DNA from: Bradyrhizobium niftali
GTDB lineage: Bacteria > Pseudomonadota > Alphaproteobacteria > Rhizobiales > Xanthobacteraceae
Length of the DNA stretch: 64,000 nt
NCBI RefSeq assembly: GCF_004571025.1
Contig: NZ_SPQT01000004.1
Coordinates: forward strand, 1 to 64,000
Direction of reading: 5' to 3'
Positions within the stretch are counted from its first letter, which is position 1. Every line of letters starts with the position of its first letter. Shown here piece after piece: positions 33,175 through 45,074 of this stretch. The notes beneath the pieces are model-generated. The model saw only the letters and a list, made by a program, of their open reading frames with translations. It searched no databases and had not been told where the DNA came from. Both the position numbers and the translations under genes were made by a program.

Positions 33175-34191
33175 TCACAGCCACCCGACGCGGCGGAAGC
33201 GCCAGTACAGTCCGAGGCAGGCGAGCGCCATCAATCCCAACACGATGAAGTAGCCGTATTCCAGCTGTAGCTCCGGGATGTACTTGAAGTTCATCCCGTA
33301 GATGCCGGCGACTGCGGTCGGGACGGCCAGGATCGCGAGCCATGAGGCGAGCTTCTTGGAGACCGCCGTCTCCTGCGCCTGTCCCACCAGCAGGCTCGCT
33401 TCGAAGGCGAAGGCAAGCACCTCGCGCATGGAATCGATGCGCTCTTGGATGTTCCTGACGTGGTCGGTGACGTCGCGGAACAGCGGCTGCATGGCCTGCC
33501 GCACCATCGCCAGCTCGTCATGCTCCAGACGGCGGCAGACCTCCACCAGCGGGCCGATCGCGTTCCTGAGCCGCAGCAGGTCGCGGCGCAGCATGTAGAG
33601 CCGCTCGATCTGCGCCTTGCTGATCGGCTTGGAGAGCACGTCGTCCTCAATGCCCTCGACCTCGTCGTGGATGCTCTCGAGCACGGGCGAGTAGTTGTCG
33701 ACGATGAAATCGAGGATGGCGTAGAGGATGTAGTCCTCGCCGCGCGCGAGCGCCCGCGGGCAGCTTTCGCAGCGTTCGCGCACCGGCGTGTAGGACGTCG
33801 AGGCGCCGTGGCGCACCGAGACCAGATAGCCTTCGCCGACGAAGATGTGGGTCTCGCCGAAGGCGATCCGGCCCTCGACCAACTGCGCCGTCCGCGCCAC
33901 GATGAACAGGGCCTCGCCATATTGCTCGATCTTGGGCCGCTGATGGGCGTGGGCGGCGTCCTCGATCGCGAGATCGTGCAGGTCGAACTGCTTCTGCACG
34001 GCGCCGAGCAGGGCCGCGTCCGGCTCGTGCAGCCCGATCCAGACCACGTGGCCGGGCTTGGCCCGCCAGCTCGAGGCCTCGCTGATGGCGATGTTGGCGA
34101 CGCGCCGGCCGTCGACATAGGCACCCGCGGCGACGACGCCCTCAGCGGACACCGGATCGGCGGAGGATGCGGGCAGCGACGGGACGTTCAT
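33175..34191 (-). CDS. CorA-type divalent metal transporter
   Basis: A 338-residue CorA/ZntB-family protein: a large cytoplasmic N-terminal domain with a long helix ([36 protein letters not shown]), then two C-terminal membrane segments. The signature loop is YGMNF before the second segment. The family moves Mg2+, Co2+ or Zn2+; the substrate cannot be told from sequence. The ATG at 34191 ([10 protein letters not shown]) is chosen over an extension to 34209. It sits on the opposite strand between purS and purQ. Confidence 0.9.
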   Translation of the reverse strand: MNVPSLPASSADPVSAEGVVAAGAYVDGRRVANIAISEASSWRAKPGHVVWIGLHEPDAALLGAVQKQFDLHDLAIEDAAHAHQRPKIEQYGEALFIVARTAQLVEGRIAFGETHIFVGEGYLVSVRHGASTSYTPVRERCESCPRALARGEDYILYAILDFIVDNYSPVLESIHDEVEGIEDDVLSKPISKAQIERLYMLRRDLLRLRNAIGPLVEVCRRLEHDELAMVRQAMQPLFRDVTDHVRNIQERIDSMREVLAFAFEASLLVGQAQETAVSKKLASWLAILAVPTAVAGIYGMNFKYIPELQLEYGYFIVLGLMALACLGLYWRFRRVGWL

Positions 34192-34358
34192 GGCTGCAAT
34201 CCCGGGCAAAATCGTCGGTCAAAAGCGCCGTGGCTATGGCCTGTGTACAAGGCCGTCCGGCGAGGCTAGCACTGGTAAAATCCGCGTCAAATGGCTATGT
34301 CTCTTCACGAATTGGCCCTTCGGCCAGCCCGATTCCCGTCACCGTCGGAACCCCTGCC

Positions 34359-35060
34359 ATGAAAGCCGCCATCCTCGTCTTTCCCGGAATCAACCGCGAG
34401 CGCGACATGGCGCGCGCGCTGAGGCTGATCTCGGGCAGCGAGCCCGCGATGGTCTGGCACGCCGAGACGTCGCTGCCCGCAGGCACTGATCTCGTGGTCG
34501 TGCCCGGCGGCTTCTCCTATGGCGATTACCTGCGCTGTGGCGCAATCGCCGCGCGTGCGCCGGTGATGGATGCGGTGCGCGACTATGCGGCCAAGGGCGG
34601 CCTCGTGCTCGGCGTCTGCAACGGTTTTCAGATCCTCTGCGAGTCCGGCCTCTTGCCGGGTGTGCTGATGCGCAATGCGCGGCTGAAATTCATCTGCCGC
34701 GACGTGCATCTGCGCGTCGAGCGCTCCGACACGCCGTTCACCCGCGGCTACAATGCCGGGCAGGTGATCCGCGTCCCCGTCGCGCATGGCGAGGGCAATT
34801 ACGAGGCGGATGAGGAGACCATCAAGCGCATCGAGGGCGAGGGGCGGGTGCTCTATCGCTACTGCTCGGCCGACGGCGCGGTTGACGAGAGCCACAACAT
34901 CAACGGCGCGGCGCATTCCATCGCCGGCCTCCTCAACGACAGGGGCAACGTGCTCGGCATGATGCCGCATCCGGAGAACCACGTCGAAGACATCATGGGC
35001 TGCACCGACGGCCGCGGCCTGTTCGCCGGTCTCACCGCGCATCTGGAAAAGGCCGCGTGA
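34359..35060 (+). CDS. purQ: FGAM synthase glutaminase subunit PurQ
   Basis: PurQ is a class I glutamine amidotransferase that supplies ammonia to PurL. The 233-residue product has the nucleophile C87 in GVCNGFQIL, oxyanion-region [16 protein letters not shown], and the His-Glu pair in MMPHPENH. The frame is open upstream to 34167, antisense to corA; the ATG at 34359 ([10 protein letters not shown]) is the family start. It overlaps the next gene by four bases. Confidence 0.95.
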   Translation: MKAAILVFPGINRERDMARALRLISGSEPAMVWHAETSLPAGTDLVVVPGGFSYGDYLRCGAIAARAPVMDAVRDYAAKGGLVLGVCNGFQILCESGLLPGVLMRNARLKFICRDVHLRVERSDTPFTRGYNAGQVIRVPVAHGEGNYEADEETIKRIEGEGRVLYRYCSADGAVDESHNINGAAHSIAGLLNDRGNVLGMMPHPENHVEDIMGCTDGRGLFAGLTAHLEKAA

Positions 35061-36031
35061 TTTCGTTCGTGTTGAAACGGGTCCTCGCCGCGATCGCGGC
35101 GCTGTCGCTCACGACTGCCGCTTTCGCCCAGGATTTCCCCAAACGTCCGATCACCATGATCGTGCCGTTCGCGGCCGGCGGCACCTCGGACGTGATCGCG
35201 CGCACCGTCGCCGAGCAGATGGGCATCGCGCTCGGCCAGACCATCGTCATCGAGAACGTCGCCGGCGCCGGTGGCTCGACCGCGCTGGCACGCGCCTCGC
35301 GCGCCGAGCCTGACGGTTACACCATCGCGATCGGCAATGCCGGCACCAATGCCGCGACCTACACGATCTATCCAAAGCTGCCGTTCACGCCCGAATCCTT
35401 CGTGCCGATCGCCATGGTGGCGAAGACGTTCGGCATCATCGCGATCCGGAAGGATTTTCCGGCGAAGGACCTCAAGGAGTTCATCGCCTACGCCAAGGCC
35501 AATCCGGGCAAGATCAATCTCGGCCATGCCGGCGTCGGCTCCTCGAACTATTTGATCTGCAAGAGCTTCGTCACGGCTGCCGGGATCGACGCGACGCTGG
35601 TCGGCTATCGCGGCGCCGCGCCTGCGCTGACCGATGCGGTCGGCAGCCAGATCGACGGCGTCTGCGATGCGGCCGCCTCGGTGTCGCAGTCGATCAACGA
35701 GAAGCTGGTGCGGGGGCTCGTGGTCGGCTCGACCGTGCGGCTCGCGACGCTGCCCGATCTGCCGACATCAGCCGAAGCCGGCCTGCCCGAATTCGAGGCG
35801 CAGGGCTGGAACGGCCTGTTCGCGCCCAAGGGCACGCCGCCGGCCGTCATCGCCAAGCTGAATGCGGCGGCGCGCACGGCGGTCGAGACCGACGCGGTCA
35901 AGAAGCGTTTTGCCGATCTCTCGACCGTCGCGCCCGATGACAACGAGCATACGCCGGAGCTGCTTCAGCAGCTGGTGACGCGCGACGTCGAGAAGTACCG
36001 GAAGATGCTGGCGGACGACGCCAAGCCCTAG
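35057..36031 (+). CDS. Bug-type tripartite tricarboxylate transporter binding protein
   Basis: A 324-residue extracytoplasmic solute receptor with a signal peptide (cleavage near TTAAFA-QD, residue 24). Bug blocks are [64 protein letters not shown] and [18 protein letters not shown]. The ligand is likely a carboxylate but is unknown, and no TctAB permease is nearby. It uses GTG at 35057 in a GTGA overlap with the purQ stop, so it is translationally coupled to a purine gene with no obvious functional link. Confidence 0.9.
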   Translation: MISFVLKRVLAAIAALSLTTAAFAQDFPKRPITMIVPFAAGGTSDVIARTVAEQMGIALGQTIVIENVAGAGGSTALARASRAEPDGYTIAIGNAGTNAATYTIYPKLPFTPESFVPIAMVAKTFGIIAIRKDFPAKDLKEFIAYAKANPGKINLGHAGVGSSNYLICKSFVTAAGIDATLVGYRGAAPALTDAVGSQIDGVCDAAASVSQSINEKLVRGLVVGSTVRLATLPDLPTSAEAGLPEFEAQGWNGLFAPKGTPPAVIAKLNAAARTAVETDAVKKRFADLSTVAPDDNEHTPELLQQLVTRDVEKYRKMLADDAKP

Positions 36032-36040
36032 CGCCTCGCG

Positions 36041-37006
36041 CTAGCGCAGCTTCAGCCGCTCGGCCGGCACCGTCATCGCGGCGACGCCGGCCATGACCAG
36101 CAGCAGGCCCAGCGCCAGGTTCGACGGCACGCTCTCGCCGAGCAGCAGCACGGACAGGCCGACGCCGATCGGGATGCGCAAATAGCCTTGCGCATTCGTG
36201 GTCAGCGTGCCGAGCCGGCCGAGGCAGACGTAGAACAGCATCAGCCCCAACGCGCTGGAGACGATGCCCATGACGATGGTGGCGATGATCGCCTGAAATG
36301 TCGGATGCAGCGTCCAGGGCTGGTCGATGATCAGCGAGGGCGGGAGCAGGATGAGGCCGCCGAACAGCAGCGAGCCGGCCGCCACCACCATCGGGTCGTA
36401 GTCGGACAGCCTGAGGCCGAAGATCGTCGCGCAGGCAAAGGAGATGGTGGCGAGCAGGATCGCGATCTCCGCGATGATCTCACCCCTGAGACCGCTGAGC
36501 GCATCGAGGCCGACGATGGCGACCGTGCCGGCGAGACCGAGGATTGCGCCTGCGAGCTTCAACAGCGTGGCGGGCTCGTGGCGCGTGATCAGCGAGGTGA
36601 TCAGGAAGGCGAAGATCGGCGTCGTCGAGGCCAGCACCACCGTGTTGGACGCCGGCACATATTGCTGCGACCAGGTGATGACCAGGAACGGGAAGGTCGA
36701 GTTGATCAGCTGCTGGGTCGCGAACAGCTTCCAGGCCTTCGCGTCGGTCGGGATCCTGACGCCGCGCATCCACAGGATCGCGAACAGGAAGGCGGCCGCG
36801 ATCAGCGACCGCGCCGAGATGAAGGTGATGGGCGGGATCGTGTCCAGCGCGAGCTTGGCCAGCGGATAGGTGGAGCTCCAGCAGCAGGCGAGCGCGAACA
36901 GCAGCGCATAATCGCGCCAATTACGGGCGCCGGTCGCGGCCACGGACGGTAGCGGCGATGATAAGGAGGCCGCTGCGCGACCCCTCGGCGACGTGCTCTG
37001 CGGCAC
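36041..37006 (-). CDS. EamA-family (DMT) transporter
   Basis: A 321-residue inner-membrane protein with ten hydrophobic segments in two EamA repeats, starting ALLFALACCWSSTYPLAKLALDTIPP and FACATIFGLRL. The family exports metabolites such as amino acids. The start is not certain: the frame runs to 37222, overlapping the upstream gene, and no ATG exists between. I chose the GTG at 37006, preceded by GGAGCAGGAAC, which removes an Arg-rich unlikely N-terminus. It lies downstream of the thioesterase gene on the same strand. Confidence 0.82.
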   Translation of the reverse strand: MPQSTSPRGRAAASLSSPLPSVAATGARNWRDYALLFALACCWSSTYPLAKLALDTIPPITFISARSLIAAAFLFAILWMRGVRIPTDAKAWKLFATQQLINSTFPFLVITWSQQYVPASNTVVLASTTPIFAFLITSLITRHEPATLLKLAGAILGLAGTVAIVGLDALSGLRGEIIAEIAILLATISFACATIFGLRLSDYDPMVVAAGSLLFGGLILLPPSLIIDQPWTLHPTFQAIIATIVMGIVSSALGLMLFYVCLGRLGTLTTNAQGYLRIPIGVGLSVLLLGESVPSNLALGLLLVMAGVAAMTVPAERLKLR

Positions 37007-37080
37007 CTTGTTCCTGCTCCCCGGCGCGACCGGCTTTTCGCAAGTCTGGGCGAGGGGGCGGCAAAAGGGAAGGCGTCGAG

Positions 37081-37560
37081 CTATGCGTTTGGCTGAGGGA
37101 GCGACTTCCACTTCGCGCGCTTGATCGTCCCGGAAAAGGTGAACAGAAGGCGCTCGCCGGAGGTCATCTGCCCGCGCAGGAAGATCAATGAGCCGCCGGC
37201 GCGGGTGACCTCGCCGGTGCACTCGATCAGCTCGCCCTCATGCCCGGCATCCAGGAACTCGCAGGCGAAATTCACCGTCACGCCGCGGCCGTTCAGCGCG
37301 TTCCGGCCGATCGCGAACAGGCAGTAATCGGCGAAGGCCATGAAGCAGCCGCCATGGACGTTGCCGGAGCCGTTCAAATGCTTCTTTTCGACCCGGAAGG
37401 CGCAGCGGACGCTGCCGTCCGCCTCCAGGCGGTGCCAGAAGGGACCGATATGGTTCTCAAAGCTGTCCCTGATCCAGGTTTGCCAGCCCTTGAACTCACC
37501 CTCGGTCGCGACATGCAGCTCGGGGCGGGGCGGAGCTGCCGTTTTGGTCAATTCATGCAA
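37081..37560 (-). CDS. PaaI-like hotdog thioesterase
   Basis: A 159-residue single-hotdog protein. The motif NGSGNVHGGCFMAFADYCLF is the HGG-containing helix of PaaI/YbgC-type acyl-CoA thioesterases, followed by VTVNFACEFLDAGHEGELIECTGEV. The acyl-CoA substrate is unknown. The only in-frame start giving a full fold is TTG at 37560, with AAGG upstream; the nearby ATG is out of frame. It precedes the DMT transporter gene on the same strand and is divergent from purL. Confidence 0.82.
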   Translation of the reverse strand: MHELTKTAAPPRPELHVATEGEFKGWQTWIRDSFENHIGPFWHRLEADGSVRCAFRVEKKHLNGSGNVHGGCFMAFADYCLFAIGRNALNGRGVTVNFACEFLDAGHEGELIECTGEVTRAGGSLIFLRGQMTSGERLLFTFSGTIKRAKWKSLPQPNA

Positions 37561-37743
37561 GGAAATGGGCCTTCAATTGCGGGTCGTTAGCCCTTAAATC
37601 CGATCCGTCCGCGCCGTGCAATTCCCGTTCCCGCACCCCTCGGCCGCAAAACGTGGGACAGTGGGAAAATGAGCCATAAAGGGCTTTTCGCGAGGCCCCG
37701 ATCTTCCTAAGAACGGCCAACCGCCGCCGAAAGCCCCGAATCC

Positions 37744-39954
<2,211 letters not shown>

Positions 39955-39977
39955 GGCGTCGCCACAGTCTCGGACCC

Positions 39978-40097
39978 GAGCCCGGACGGAGCGAAGCGTA
40001 ATCCGGGATGGTACCCGCGGCGACAGACCCCGGATTGCGCGGAGCCTGTCATCGGGCGGCGCTTCGCGCCGACCCGTTGGCTCCATCCGGGCTACGA
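39978..40097. repeat. Palindromic repeat CCCGGACGGAGCGAAGCG
   Basis: The segment runs from GCCCGGACGGAGCGAAGCGTAATCCGGG to CTCCATCCGGGCTACGA, with an inner GGCGGCGCTTCGCGCCG hairpin. It belongs to the same family as 21558-21627 and lies between the convergent purL and acyltransferase genes. Confidence 0.78.
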
Positions 40098-40144
40098 CCA
40101 CTTCGTTGCGCTCGGAACGACGATAGGAGGTCGGTGCCGCTTCC

Positions 40145-41332
40145 TCAAAGCACCTTCGTCGCGCCCGGGATCTGCCGCAACGCTCGCGTCAGCGCCCAGC
40201 TCGCCGCGACTGTCAGCACAAACCCGAGCGTGGCCTTGACGATCGCCGGCAGGTCATAGTCGAACAGCCAGTATTGCAGCCACAGTGCGATCGGATAGTG
40301 CACCAGGAACATGCCGTACGCGTCGCTTTGCATTGGATCGAGCAGCTTGGCCGAGCCTGATTGCCTGAACCTCTGGAAAAAGGCCAGGATCAGAAACATG
40401 ATGGCCACGCTGAAGACAGTGAAGCAGACGGCATAGAGCGCTTCATACCAGTCTGGCAGCGGCGACGGGTTGCCCAGGATTTCGCGCTTGATGAAGATCA
40501 GCACCCACAAGAGGCAATACGGAACGATCGCCAGCACCATCCAGTCCCAACTGACCTTCGCCATCCGGCCGTCTGCAGCGAGCAGCCCGCGATCCATTTG
40601 CGCAACGCCGATGCCGGCACCGAAAAAGAAGTAGGTCGCGTAGAGCATCACGCGCCCGTGCTGGACCGAGAACGGCCCGAACTCGAACCAACTGCCTGCT
40701 CCGAAGTGAACCCGCCCGGGAATGTAGAACGCCGCGGTGACGGCAAGCATGACCGCGAAGAACACGGCGGGCCGACGGCGACCGTGTAGCGAAAGGCGAT
40801 TGATCGGATCGAGCAGATTGGGCGACAGCCGGTGCAGCAGGCAGGCAACCAGGTCGAAGGCGAACAAGACCCAAAGGAACCAGATCGGCCCGCTCGGCCA
40901 AGGGCCCTTTGTGATCATATTCCAATAGTATTCCGAAAAGCCGATCTCGGGATGCTGCCGCAGGGAGATCGCGTAATAGGCGAGCGGAATGACTGTAAGG
41001 GCGCAGATCGCGAAGGGTAAGCCCAGCCGAAGCAGGCGATCTGCCAAATAGCTCCGCGCTCCCTTCCGGGCGATACCAGACCAGGCGAACAGTCCCGACA
41101 GGAAGAAGAACATCGCCATGAAGAAACTGTCGGTGGCGAGCACGATCATGTCGAAGCCGAAGAAGTACTTCGGATCGGTATGACCGAAATAAGTATAGGG
41201 GATCACCGCGTGATGCAGCAGCACCACCAGCGTCAGGAAGGTGCGGGCGCGATCGAGCGACAGATTGCGCGTCTTGGCCTTGGGCGCGGCGTGCACCTCT
41301 GCACCGATCGTCGCTGAATGTGACATCGTCAT
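40145..41332 (-). CDS. Membrane acyltransferase (acyltransferase_3 family)
   Basis: A 395-residue protein with about ten membrane segments. Its start SLDRARTFLTLVVLLHHAVIPY matches the acyltransferase_3 family (OafA/NodX/OpgC-like), with the conserved Arg of the first helix and catalytic His in LLHHA. Such proteins O-acylate sugars of lipopolysaccharide, glucans or Nod factors; the acceptor here is unknown. The sequence is less GC-rich in its wobble positions than its neighbours, which may indicate later acquisition. Two close ATG codons (41332, 41326) could serve as start. Confidence 0.87.
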   Translation of the reverse strand: MTMSHSATIGAEVHAAPKAKTRNLSLDRARTFLTLVVLLHHAVIPYTYFGHTDPKYFFGFDMIVLATDSFFMAMFFFLSGLFAWSGIARKGARSYLADRLLRLGLPFAICALTVIPLAYYAISLRQHPEIGFSEYYWNMITKGPWPSGPIWFLWVLFAFDLVACLLHRLSPNLLDPINRLSLHGRRRPAVFFAVMLAVTAAFYIPGRVHFGAGSWFEFGPFSVQHGRVMLYATYFFFGAGIGVAQMDRGLLAADGRMAKVSWDWMVLAIVPYCLLWVLIFIKREILGNPSPLPDWYEALYAVCFTVFSVAIMFLILAFFQRFRQSGSAKLLDPMQSDAYGMFLVHYPIALWLQYWLFDYDLPAIVKATLGFVLTVAASWALTRALRQIPGATKVL

Positions 41333-41549
41333 CGTGGCCGCCCCGGTCTTGCTAATATCCCGGCCAGACTGTGCCGCCGGGAACCCGATTCAGCAAGCGC
41401 CGTTTGTGCAGCGCCATGTTTGTTCAGCGTCATGCTTTTGCAGCGTCTTGGCCGATGCGGCGCCGTCAGGAACCAGTTCCGCGCCGCGAAGTTAGCGTCC
41501 CCGAATGCGTTGAGGGCCGCGAGGAGCGGCACCCAAGTCGGAGCAGGCG

Positions 41550-41723
41550 ATGACGATCCTGAAATGGGCGCTGATCTTTCTCTTGATCTCGATCGTGGCC
41601 GGCGTGCTCGGCTTCACCGGCATCTCGGCCGCCTCCGCCGACATCGCCCGCTTCCTGTTCTATGTCTTCGTCGTGATCTTCCTCGTGCTGCTGATATTGG
41701 GGCTCACGATCTTCAGGGCGTAG
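41550..41723 (+). CDS. Small membrane protein, DUF1328 family
   Basis: A 57-residue protein reading [20 protein letters not shown], then [20 protein letters not shown] and a second hydrophobic segment ending GLTIFRA. This is the two-helix DUF1328 (YtjA-like) pattern. GGAGCAGG precedes the ATG. Function is unknown; these small inner-membrane proteins are often stress-induced. Confidence 0.88.
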   Translation: MTILKWALIFLLISIVAGVLGFTGISAASADIARFLFYVFVVIFLVLLILGLTIFRA

Positions 41724-41732
41724 CTGCCGGAG

Positions 41733-41810
41733 TCATTCCGGGGCGGTCCGCAGGACCGAACCCGGAATCTCGAGATTCCGGGTTCGATGCTTCGCATCGC
41801 CCCGGAATGA
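41733..41810. repeat. Palindromic repeat TCATTCCGG...CCGGAATGA, copy 2
   Basis: A compact 78-base dyad: TCATTCCGGGGCGGTCCGCAGGACC, ACCCGGAATCTCGAGATTCCGGGTT and a GATGCTTCGCATC hairpin, ending CCCCGGAATGA. It separates the convergent DUF1328 and DUF427 genes. Confidence 0.85.
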
Positions 41811-41822
41811 CAACATCAAAAA

Positions 41823-42182
41823 CTACCCCACTTCCTCGATCTTCACCTTGTCCGGATAGAAGGCCAGATGGCCTGAAATCTCCGCCATCGCAGGGAAGGG
41901 CGCCTCATAGGTCCAGATCGCGTTGTCGAGCGTCTTGCCGTCAGCCTTGACGCTGTAATAGCTCGCGTCCCCCTTGTAGGGGCAATGGGTGACGCGGTCG
42001 GTGCGCTCCAGCAGCGCCATGTTGGCATCCTGTCGCGGCACATATTGCACCGCCGGATATCTGGCCTCCTTCAGCGTCAGCGCCTTGCTGGTCTCGGCGA
42101 TCACGATGTCGCCCGCCGTGACGCGGACGCGCCGGGGGTTTGGGGTGATGGTGATGGGGTGGTCGGGCCCTGGAAGCTTCAT
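41823..42182 (-). CDS. DUF427 family protein
   Basis: A 119-residue protein of the DUF427 beta-rich fold. Typical blocks are RVRVTAGDIVIAETSKAL, YPAVQYVPRQDANMALLERTDRVTHCPYKGDASYYSV and WTYEAPFPAMAEISGHLAFYPDKV. The family has no established biochemical role. It is divergent from bolA. Confidence 0.88.
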   Translation of the reverse strand: MKLPGPDHPITITPNPRRVRVTAGDIVIAETSKALTLKEARYPAVQYVPRQDANMALLERTDRVTHCPYKGDASYYSVKADGKTLDNAIWTYEAPFPAMAEISGHLAFYPDKVKIEEVG

Positions 42183-42366
42183 GATTTCACGCCTTTTCGA
42201 TCAATCTGCCGCGCGCGGCACTTTGTCGTGCCTTTATCCTGATGGGATCAGGGATATAGTGCAGGAAGGCGTGACGTAGAAGGCCGTTCACGCTAAGTTT
42301 GGCCCTGCCGACGAGGGGACCCCGGCAGCGATTCGAACGCTTGAGACCAGAAGGAGCGAGACCCGA

Positions 42367-42603
42367 ATGCCCATGGACGCCCACGATATCGAGGCGATGA
42401 TCAAGGCAGCGATCCCCGATGCCGAGGTGACGATCCGTGACCTCGCCGGCGACGGCGACCACTATGCCGCGACCGTGATCTCGGAATCCTTCCGCGGCAA
42501 GTCCCGCGTCCAGCAGCACCAGATCGTCTATCAGTCCCTGCGCGGCCAGATGGGCGGCGTGCTGCATGCGCTGGCGCTGCAAACCGGGGTACCCGGCACC
42601 TGA
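42367..42603 (+). CDS. bolA: BolA family protein
   Basis: A 78-residue BolA-like protein that, with the monothiol glutaredoxin GrxD, binds a [2Fe-2S] cluster and takes part in iron-sulfur trafficking or iron sensing. It shows the KH-like fold: IEAMIKAAIPDAEVTIRDLAGDGDHYAATVISESFRGKSRVQQHQIVYQSL, with the ligand His in HALALQT. The ATG at 42367 or at 42373 may start it; AAGGAGCGAG precedes both. In related bacteria it sits between purL and grxD; here both partners are displaced. Confidence 0.92.
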   Translation: MPMDAHDIEAMIKAAIPDAEVTIRDLAGDGDHYAATVISESFRGKSRVQQHQIVYQSLRGQMGGVLHALALQTGVPGT

Positions 42604-42624
42604 TCTGATCGCAGCGGGGGACCG

Positions 42625-43821
42625 ATGATGGTCGCGGACAATCCGCGCGGCGCGATGTTTCGCGTCATCCTGCCGAACCAGCCCAGCCGCGTCACCAATG
42701 CCGAGCTGTTCTTCGACCTCGTCTTCGTCTTTGCCGTCACGCAGGTGTCGCACACGCTGCTGCACCACTTCACGCCGCTCGGCGCGGTCGAGGTCACGCT
42801 GCTGTTCCTAGCGGTGTGGTGGGTGTGGGTCTACACCGCCTGGGTCACCAACTGGCTCAATCCCGATCTGACGCCGGTCCGCATCCTGATCTTCCTGATG
42901 ATGCTGGGCGGCCTCGTGCTGTCGACGACGATCCCGACCGCCTTCGATGGCCGCGGTCTCTGGTTCGCGATCGCCTATGCAACCATGCAGGTCGGCCGCA
43001 CCGCGTTCTGGCTGTTCGCAACCCCGCGGCACCGCACGGCGGTCCGGCACAACGCGATCCGCATCCTGGTCTGGCTCTGCGGCTCCGCGATCTTCTGGAT
43101 CCTCGGCGGCTTCGCGCATGGGGAGGAGCGGCTCTGGTTCTGGATCGTGGCGCTCGCGATCGAATACGTCTCGCCCGCGGTCCGCTTCTGGGTCCCGAAG
43201 CTGGGGTTCTCGTCGGTCGAAGCCTGGGCCGTCGAGGGCGGCCACATGGCCGAGCGCTGCGCCGGGTTCATCATCATCGCGCTCGGCGAGGCCGTCGTCG
43301 TCAACGGCGCGACCTTTGCCGAGCTGGACTGGACCGCCGACAACATCCTGGCCTTCGTCTCCGCGCTCACCGGCGCCATCGCGATGTGGTGGATCTATTT
43401 CCACAAGGGCGCCGAGGCCGGCTCCGAGCGCATCTCGAAGTCCGCCGAATCCGGCCGGCTGGCGCGACTCGCCTACACCTATCTGCATATGCCGATCGTC
43501 GCCGGCATCATCCTGACCGCGGTCTCGGACGAACTGGTGCTGAAGCATCCGACCGGCCATTCCGATGTCAGGACCATCGTGAGCACCATCGGCGGGCCGC
43601 TGGTGTTCCTGGTCGGCACCATCCTGTTCAAGCACGCGATCCGCGGCTTCCTCCAGCTCTCGCACGGCATCGGCATCATCCTGCTTCTGGTGCTGTGGTG
43701 GTTCGCCGCCGATCTCTCGCCGCTATGGCTCTCGGTCGCGACGACGGTGATCATGATCGTCGTCGCGGTGTGGGAGTCGGTGTCGCTGGGGGCGAAGGTG
43801 GAAGAGGCCGAGGAGCACTGA
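42625..43821 (+). CDS. Low temperature requirement protein A (LtrA) family membrane protein
   Basis: A 398-residue protein with about ten to twelve membrane segments. The signature is NAELFFDLVFVFAVTQVSHTLLHHFTP near the N-terminus, with later WTADNILAF and HMPIVAGIILTAV. LtrA proteins were named for cold growth in Listeria; their molecular function is unknown. It starts 22 bases after bolA, probably on one transcript. Confidence 0.85.
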   Translation: MMVADNPRGAMFRVILPNQPSRVTNAELFFDLVFVFAVTQVSHTLLHHFTPLGAVEVTLLFLAVWWVWVYTAWVTNWLNPDLTPVRILIFLMMLGGLVLSTTIPTAFDGRGLWFAIAYATMQVGRTAFWLFATPRHRTAVRHNAIRILVWLCGSAIFWILGGFAHGEERLWFWIVALAIEYVSPAVRFWVPKLGFSSVEAWAVEGGHMAERCAGFIIIALGEAVVVNGATFAELDWTADNILAFVSALTGAIAMWWIYFHKGAEAGSERISKSAESGRLARLAYTYLHMPIVAGIILTAVSDELVLKHPTGHSDVRTIVSTIGGPLVFLVGTILFKHAIRGFLQLSHGIGIILLLVLWWFAADLSPLWLSVATTVIMIVVAVWESVSLGAKVEEAEEH

Positions 43822-43845
43822 AGCTCGGGAGCGGTCTGAGCGCAC

Positions 43846-43981
43846 GCCTCGTCCTTCGAGACGACCGCTCCGCGGTCTCCTCAGGATGAGGCTAATTGGC
43901 CTCGGTGCCCGTTGAAGCTGCCGCCGCGCACTCCGTCCTCATCCTGAGGAGCCCGCCCAAAGGCGGGCGTCTCGAAGGATG
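43846..43981. repeat. Palindromic repeat GCCTCGTCCTTCGAGACG, copy 2
   Basis: Same plan as 25166-25334: GCCTCGTCCTTCGAGACG, CTCCTCAGGATGAGGCTAA, CTCGGTGCCCGTTGA, CATCCTGAGGAGCCCGCC and GGGCGTCTCGAAGGATG. It separates the convergent ltrA-like and egtD genes. Confidence 0.88.
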
Positions 43982-44052
43982 CGCCGCAGGGAAACCGCTT
44001 GTATTGCAAAAGGCCCTCAGGCCGGCCGTCTCGGGGGAAGCGGTGAGAGCGT

Positions 44053-45024
44053 TTACTCCGCCGCTTCCAGCGCGTGCACCGAGAACATCCTGGCCGCGTC
44101 CGTCCAGCTCTCGCGCACGCGCCAGCCCGCGCCTTGCGCCAGCGCGGCGAAGCGTTCTAGGCTGTATTTGTAGCTGTTCTCGGTGTGGATGCTCTCACCG
44201 GGGCGGAACGAGAAGCTGGTGCCGAGCAGGCGCACGGTCTGGCTCTTCTTGCTGATCAGGTGCATCTCGATGCGATGCCGCTCGCGATTGTAGATGGCGC
44301 GATGGGTGAAGGCGGACAGGTCGAAATTGCCACCGAGCTCGCGGTTGATCCGCACCAGCACATTGAGGTTGAAGCGCGCGGTGACGCCGGCCGCATCGTT
44401 GTAGGCATCAAAGAGCACGCGCTCGTCCTTCTCGAGGTCGGCGCCGATGATCATCTGCGCGCCCCGGCCCAGAATCGCGCGCGCGCTTTTCAGGAAGGCC
44501 TGGGCTTCATGCGGCTCGAAATTGCCGATGGTCGAGCCCGGAAAGAAACCGACCTTGGGCATTGACGCGACCGACCTGGGCAGCTCGAACGGCGTGGTGA
44601 AGTCGGCCGCCACCGGATAGATGCCGAGCGTCGGGAAGTCCCGCTTCAGGCCGTTCGCCTGCGCCGTCAGGAAGTCGCCGGATATGTCGACGGGCACATA
44701 GGCCGCGAACTTGCAGTGGTTCAGCAGCAGGCGGACCTTCGTGGTCGCGCCCGCGCCGAACTCGACCAGCGCCGCATGCTCGGGAATGATCTTCGCGATC
44801 TCGCTGCCGCGTTCCCTCAGGATCGCAAGCTCGGTGCGCGTCGGATAATATTCGGGCAGGCGCGTGATCGCCTCGAACAGCTCCGATCCGGTCGCGTCGT
44901 AGAAATATTTCGGCGACAGCTTTTTCGGCTGCTGCGACAAATCCTCGATCGCCTCGCGGGCGAAAGCGGTGGTCTGCTCGTCGGGGAGATGGGCTTCGGC
45001 CAAAGCGCTGGCGTGCACATTCAT
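44053..45024 (-). CDS. egtD: L-histidine N-alpha-methyltransferase EgtD
   Basis: EgtD trimethylates histidine to hercynine, the first step of ergothioneine synthesis. The 323-residue product shows LSPKYFYDATGSELFEAITRLPEYYPTRTE, the SAM loop VEFGAGATTKVRLLL, and GFFPGSTIGNF. The ATG at 45024 is preceded by CAGGAGAG. It lies 50 bases downstream of egtB and forms a two-gene operon. egtC and egtE are not present; alphaproteobacteria commonly manage with egtB and egtD plus a general C-S lyase. Confidence 0.94.
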   Translation of the reverse strand: MNVHASALAEAHLPDEQTTAFAREAIEDLSQQPKKLSPKYFYDATGSELFEAITRLPEYYPTRTELAILRERGSEIAKIIPEHAALVEFGAGATTKVRLLLNHCKFAAYVPVDISGDFLTAQANGLKRDFPTLGIYPVAADFTTPFELPRSVASMPKVGFFPGSTIGNFEPHEAQAFLKSARAILGRGAQMIIGADLEKDERVLFDAYNDAAGVTARFNLNVLVRINRELGGNFDLSAFTHRAIYNRERHRIEMHLISKKSQTVRLLGTSFSFRPGESIHTENSYKYSLERFAALAQGAGWRVRESWTDAARMFSVHALEAAE

Positions 45025-45074
45025 GATACTCTCCTGAACGCGCTGTCCGGCGCGCATTTGTCGTCGGATGAGAA

